The notes under the pieces are model-generated. The model saw only the letters and a program-made list of their open reading frames with translations. It was not told the DNA's origin and made no database searches. Source: Myxococcales bacterium (lineage in GTDB: Bacteria > Myxococcota_A > Polyangia > Polyangiales > Polyangiaceae). Taken from it: 8,690 nt of DNA. This document shows positions 6,083 to 8,690 of this stretch, piece by piece (within the stretch, counting starts at the first letter, position 1; each line of letters starts with the position of its first letter). The position numbers and the translations under genes were made by a program. The DNA lies in the NCBI GenBank assembly GCA_025362165.1, contig JANYHY010000190.1:1-8690 (forward strand), given 5' to 3'.

Positions 6083-6705
6083 TCGAGCTCGCCCACTCCT
6101 GCGATGTGCATCACGCGATCGATCGGGCGAAGCACCATCACCATCACGTTCTTGAAGAGCGCGCCGCCCGTGCGCGGATCGAGCGGAGCCGCTACAGGGA
6201 GCCTGATGAGGATGTCACCTGGCTCCATGTCATCGGGTCGGGGCGGGTTCGACACGGGGCTCAAATCCTCGTACTCGAAGCGCTCCATGCGCTCGATGCG
6301 CACCACGTCGAGCCCTCGAAGCGCCGTGAAATCCATGCTGCGGTTGCGTGACTCCCAGTCCTGCAGAATCTCGCCGCGACTGCGACGCGCGTCCAGCTGG
6401 ACGATGTTGCTGGGGACGAACAGTTCAGACGCTGAGCTCGGGTTGCGCCGCGCGAACGCCTCGAACACTTTGGACACGACCGCGAAGAGCGCTTCGTTGC
6501 CGACGGGCGGCTCGAGCGTGACGACGCCGAGCGCTGGTGCGCGAACCCGCGAGTTGGGCACCGCGGGCTGCGGATCGACGAGCACGCCGTCAGGTTGACG
6601 TGGCACCTTCGGGAGCTCGGTAGCCGTCACGAACGACGACCCGCCACACGCGAGTGAGAGCGCGCAGAGAGCGCTAAGCAGGTTCGATCTTCGGGGACTG
6701 ACCAC
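6073..6705 (-). CDS. Small probable lipoprotein, possibly NTF2-like, 210 aa
   Basis: Exported protein of unknown function. It starts with a basic segment (SPRRSN), a hydrophobic run and a loose lipobox, SLAC, with the candidate lipidated Cys at residue 20 and GGSS after it. After a Pro-rich linker (about 30-68), residues 70-205 contain a helix (NEALFAVVSKVFEAFARRN) followed by a segment with LFVPSNIVQLDA and a set of beta-type strands. This resembles the layout of NTF2/SnoaL-like domains, but the assignment is weak. The GTG at 6705 lies inside the end of the amidotransferase-like gene (32-base overlap), so translation is probably coupled; no Shine-Dalgarno is visible. The stop overlaps the sigma-54 activator gene on the other strand, leaving no room for a terminator between them. 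Confidence 0.75.
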   Translation of the reverse strand: MVSPRRSNLLSALCALSLACGGSSFVTATELPKVPRQPDGVLVDPQPAVPNSRVRAPALGVVTLEPPVGNEALFAVVSKVFEAFARRNPSSASELFVPSNIVQLDARRSRGEILQDWESRNRSMDFTALRGLDVVRIERMERFEYEDLSPVSNPPRPDDMEPGDILIRLPVAAPLDPRTGGALFKNVMVMVLRPIDRVMHIAGVGELDQP

Positions 6706-7537
6706 GCGTGAGAGTCACGATCGCACGATCTGCGACGGCGTTCCAGCGCGGAGGCACGCCGCTCGTGAGACCGGGCGCGTCTAGGCTCTTGCTGCTGGCC
6801 TCGTCGAAGTCGCTCGCGATGATCTGAAAATTCATCTGACCGATCTCGGGCGTGCGGCGGCGCAGCTGTTGATCGTCACCGATGATCGCCTCAGCGTCGT
6901 TCTTCCCCGCCAACGCGCGGATGCCCATGGTCGCGGCGCCGTGGAGCGCGACGATCGAGTCTCCGTCGGAGACCAACATGTTGCACGCGGCCGGCGTTGC
7001 CCCGACCTCCGCGCCGATCGCGTCCACCTGGGCGACAGCGGCGCGCAACGCGTCGACTACGGCCTCTGGCGGAACGATCAGATCGTTGAGCCGTCCAGCG
7101 TCGTGCAAGAACGAGAGGAACACGTGGAACACGACCTCGGCGTCGGTCTCGCCGCGGATGCCCCCGCGCAGGAACTCGGGCACGCTCGCGATCATGCGCT
7201 CACGCGTCGACTCGAACGCGGGCACTGTGCCTGTCTGCGCGAAGAGCCATTGCCGAAAGCGAAACGGGTGAGCGTTCTCCGTGCGCAGCGTGCCCACGGT
7301 AGCGCGACGTACCTGCCCGACGAGCACATCCGTCCGAGCGTCCTCGACGAGCTTGCTGACGTCCACGTCACCTGCGTCCAACGCGGGGCGCCGACGCATG
7401 AGGACCTCGCCGCCCTGATAGAAGCCGATGCCCCAACCCGACGCGCCACCGCGCACGCGCAGCGCCTCCGCTTCGTAGGCGAGAGCGCGGCCTGCGAGAT
7501 CTGCGCGATTGCCGATGATTCCGAACAAGCGTGCCAT
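6674..7537 (-). CDS. Class II glutamine amidotransferase fold protein lacking catalytic residues, 287 aa
   Basis: A full-length member of the class II (Ntn-type, YafJ-like) glutamine amidotransferase fold, probably inactive as a glutaminase. Family landmarks in order: MARLFGIIGN (1-10), SGWGIGFYQGG (33-43), VGQVRRAT (73-80), ENAHPF (87-92), WLFAQTGTV (97-105), GETDAE (129-134) and NMLVSDGDSIVAL (186-198). Active enzymes begin MCxLxG and use Cys2 as nucleophile; here codon 2 is GCA (Ala). The usual HNG is QTG (101-103), and the usual His before VRxA is Gln75. The Arg/Asn/His-Pro-Phe and GETD features that shape the glutamine pocket remain. The start is firm: GGAG lies 7 bases upstream (7545-7548) and the motif begins at Met1. 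It overlaps the downstream lipoprotein gene by 32 bases. A binding or regulatory role is an inference. Confidence 0.88.
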   Translation of the reverse strand: MARLFGIIGNRADLAGRALAYEAEALRVRGGASGWGIGFYQGGEVLMRRRPALDAGDVDVSKLVEDARTDVLVGQVRRATVGTLRTENAHPFRFRQWLFAQTGTVPAFESTRERMIASVPEFLRGGIRGETDAEVVFHVFLSFLHDAGRLNDLIVPPEAVVDALRAAVAQVDAIGAEVGATPAACNMLVSDGDSIVALHGAATMGIRALAGKNDAEAIIGDDQQLRRRTPEIGQMNFQIIASDFDEASSKSLDAPGLTSGVPPRWNAVADRAIVTLTRGQSPKIEPA

Positions 7538-7544
7538 CGAGTTA

Positions 7545-7548
7545 CTCC
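7545..7548 (-). promoter_or_regulatory. Shine-Dalgarno for the amidotransferase-like gene
   Basis: GGAG on the minus strand sits 7 bases before the ATG at 7537. It supports that start codon and therefore supports Ala, not Cys, as residue 2. Confidence 0.65.
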
Positions 7549-7682
7549 GCTAATACCAATACGTTTCGTCGTCGCTTACGAGCCAATTTCAGGCCGAGAT
7601 AAGTGGGATACCTCCTACCTCTTCAGTCGCTCGAGCTCGCGATCATTCCAAAGCAGAGTCCGTACCAATGAAACATGGGCAC

Positions 7683-7697
7683 GACGCGTCACGCGTC
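7683..7697. repeat. Perfect palindrome over the stop of the small membrane protein gene
   Basis: GACGCGTCACGCGTC has perfect 7-bp arms around one central base and also contains the direct repeat ACGCGTCA (7684-7691, 7691-7698). It includes the TGA stop (7689-7691, minus). There is no T-tract, so it is a poor intrinsic terminator; it could be a binding site or chance in GC-rich DNA. Confidence 0.4.
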
Positions 7698-7856
7698 AAC
7701 GCCTGCATCTTTCGAGTCACGCCCGAGTCCGAGCTTGGCGATGACCGCTTCTGTGCGGCGTTTGACGCGCGCTTCCATGACGTCCGCGACATAGCGCACG
7801 ATCATCGGCGACGTGGCGGCGAGGACCAGCGCGACCGCCCAAACCGGAACTCCCAT
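7689..7856 (-). CDS. Predicted small single-pass membrane protein, 55 aa
   Basis: A short gene of unknown function. The product opens MGVPVWAVALVLAATSPM, a hydrophobic segment (about 3-22) suited to one membrane span, followed by a basic, helix-forming stretch (ADVMEARVKRRTEAVIAKLG, 24-43) and an acidic tail. By the positive-inside rule the C-terminus would be cytoplasmic. The frame stays open upstream to 8042, but the longer N-terminus overlaps the SPOR gene and looks like its shadow, so I start at the ATG at 7856; the Shine-Dalgarno there (AAGG, 2 bases away) is poor. It follows the SPOR gene by 68 bases on the same strand and may share its transcript. The coherent membrane-plus-amphipathic design is the main support. 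Confidence 0.55.
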   Translation of the reverse strand: MGVPVWAVALVLAATSPMIVRYVADVMEARVKRRTEAVIAKLGLGRDSKDAGVDA

Positions 7857-7924
7857 GACCTTGTTGTGCCACAGGATGGATACACACGTCACTCCTGCGC
7901 ACGCCGCTAAGTGACGCGACTCGA

Positions 7925-8683
7925 CTACTTTCCGGGTGGTGGCACGATGAACGGTACGACGTGCTCTTTCGCTTCGAAGCTCGAGCGATAGATCGCCGCG
8001 GCGTGTTGCGTGGAGAACGGACCGACGCGAACGCGATACCAAGTGCCTCGGCCAGGGACCTTCGCCTCGAGGACGTAGGCCTTGTGACCACGCGCGCGCA
8101 GCTGATCGGCGAACGCGTCTGCCTCGGGCTCCGTTCGGAACGAGCTCACTTGGAGCTGATAGCCGCCGTCATGACCTGCAGACGCCGAAGGCGTGGCAGG
8201 CGTCGCGTTCTCGGTCGACTCCGTTGCTGCTCGCGTGAGCGCATCGCGCGGGTGCGTGACCACGGGCGTAGCTGACAACACGTTCTGCGCGGGGAGCGCG
8301 ACCACCGGCAGCTTGTCGGTCGGCGGCGGAGGCTCGGTCGCGATTGGCGCGGGAGCGTTCGAAGCGCTCGTCGCAGGTGACGTGCGCACGGCTGCGAGCG
8401 CGGTCGTCGGGTTGTCGCCGTCGCTCAGCAGCCCGGGGAAGGTCACGTCCTTCGTTGACAAGTCAGTCGCCTTCGCTGGCGTGCCTGCTTTTTGCGCCCT
8501 TCCGCGCGTCGCGACGAGATCTCCCAAGGGGTCGACCTTCTTGTCTTGCGCGTCCGACTTTCGCCCAACGAGCGTCACGCCTGCGAACACGATCGCGGCA
8601 CCACCAAGCGCGACAAGCGCCCATGACCAGAACCTCGGCGCTCGGTTGGCGTCGTCTTCTTGAATCTGCTCGAGGTTGCGCAC
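7925..8683 (-). CDS. Membrane-anchored SPOR-domain protein, about 252 aa
   Basis: Probable envelope protein that binds septal peptidoglycan. A short cytoplasmic N-terminus (MRNLEQIQEDD) leads to one transmembrane segment (about 18-40), then a long Ala/Pro/Thr/Ser-rich periplasmic linker (about 42-172, including EPPPP), then a C-terminal SPOR domain (about 173-247) with GYQLQVSSFRTEPEADAFADQL, GTWYRVRVGPF and a final strand. SPOR domains bind peptidoglycan stripped of stem peptides, as at division sites. This architecture is the usual one for FtsN/DedD-like proteins, but I do not assign an orthologue. The start used is GTG at 8683, only 7 bases from the window edge; the frame is open to the edge, so the true start could lie beyond it. 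Confidence 0.88.
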   Translation of the reverse strand: MRNLEQIQEDDANRAPRFWSWALVALGGAAIVFAGVTLVGRKSDAQDKKVDPLGDLVATRGRAQKAGTPAKATDLSTKDVTFPGLLSDGDNPTTALAAVRTSPATSASNAPAPIATEPPPPTDKLPVVALPAQNVLSATPVVTHPRDALTRAATESTENATPATPSASAGHDGGYQLQVSSFRTEPEADAFADQLRARGHKAYVLEAKVPGRGTWYRVRVGPFSTQHAAAIYRSSFEAKEHVVPFIVPPPGK

Positions 8684-8690
8684 GTGAACA

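Noticed and set aside
6077..6099. Possible hairpin between the convergent 3' ends
   Set aside because: Only a 4-bp GGGC/GCCC stem with a long loop and no T-tract, so it is not a credible terminator.
6869..7744. 291-codon open frame on the plus strand
   Set aside because: It is antisense to the amidotransferase-like gene and runs past its start; the composition is that of a shadow frame.
7937..7943. TGGCACG as part of a sigma-54 promoter
   Set aside because: It lacks the TTGC element at the right spacing and lies inside the SPOR gene; other TGGCAC matches in the window fail for the same reason.
7857..8042. N-terminal extension of the small membrane protein
   Set aside because: The extra 62 residues overlap the SPOR gene in another frame, are Arg/Ser-rich, and precede a natural Met-hydrophobic start at 7856.

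Overview
The window reads as ordinary chromosomal DNA from a high-GC, Gram-negative bacterium, most likely a myxobacterium-like Myxococcota (Polyangia type). The pointers are dense G/C-ending codons, lipoproteins with Ala/Asp/Gly-rich tails, an FHA-domain sigma-54 activator, a SPOR protein with a long Ala/Pro/Thr-rich linker, and a Tat-dependent GMC dehydrogenase. The taxonomy is an inference from style and gene content. I see no rRNA, tRNA, CRISPR array, transposase or integrase, and no gene-free stretch longer than about 200 bases.

Layout. Left edge (1-486, minus): the first 162 codons of dnaE (DNA polymerase III alpha), holding part of its PHP domain; the gene continues out of the window. 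A 204-bp divergent gap (487-690) carries a short tandem repeat on the dnaE side and a LacI-like quasi-palindrome on the other. Next comes a plus-strand lipoprotein of unknown function (691-1815) whose stop codon lies inside an intrinsic terminator, with a second hairpin just behind it. Converging on it is a two-gene minus-strand operon (3993 to 1889): a Tat-targeted 'gluconate 2-dehydrogenase subunit 3'-like small subunit, joined by an ATGA overlap to a GMC flavoprotein. That flavoprotein has Cys residues spaced like the Fe-S motif of FAD-dependent glucose/fructose dehydrogenases. Divergent from it are coaE (dephospho-CoA kinase) and, overlapping it by 4 bp, an FHA-AAA+-HTH sigma-54 activator (ending at 6082).

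The right third is all minus strand, in transcription order: a membrane-anchored SPOR-domain protein (8683 to 7925), a probable 55-residue single-pass membrane protein (7856 to 7689), a class II glutamine amidotransferase fold protein (7537 to 6674), and a small lipoprotein (6705 to 6073) that overlaps it. The amidotransferase-like protein has lost its catalytic Cys2 (Ala instead) and the His-Asn of the usual HNG motif (QTG instead), so it is probably a pseudoenzyme.

How they work together. The best-supported functional unit is the dehydrogenase pair: the small subunit supplies the Tat signal and probably carries the flavoprotein out with it, while no cytochrome partner gene is present here. 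The pseudo-amidotransferase and overlapping lipoprotein form a second likely co-expressed pair. I found no defence system or mobile element. The points most worth a second look are the dead amidotransferase, the Fe-S/GMC complex without a local electron acceptor, and the regulatory structures around the first lipoprotein and dnaE.
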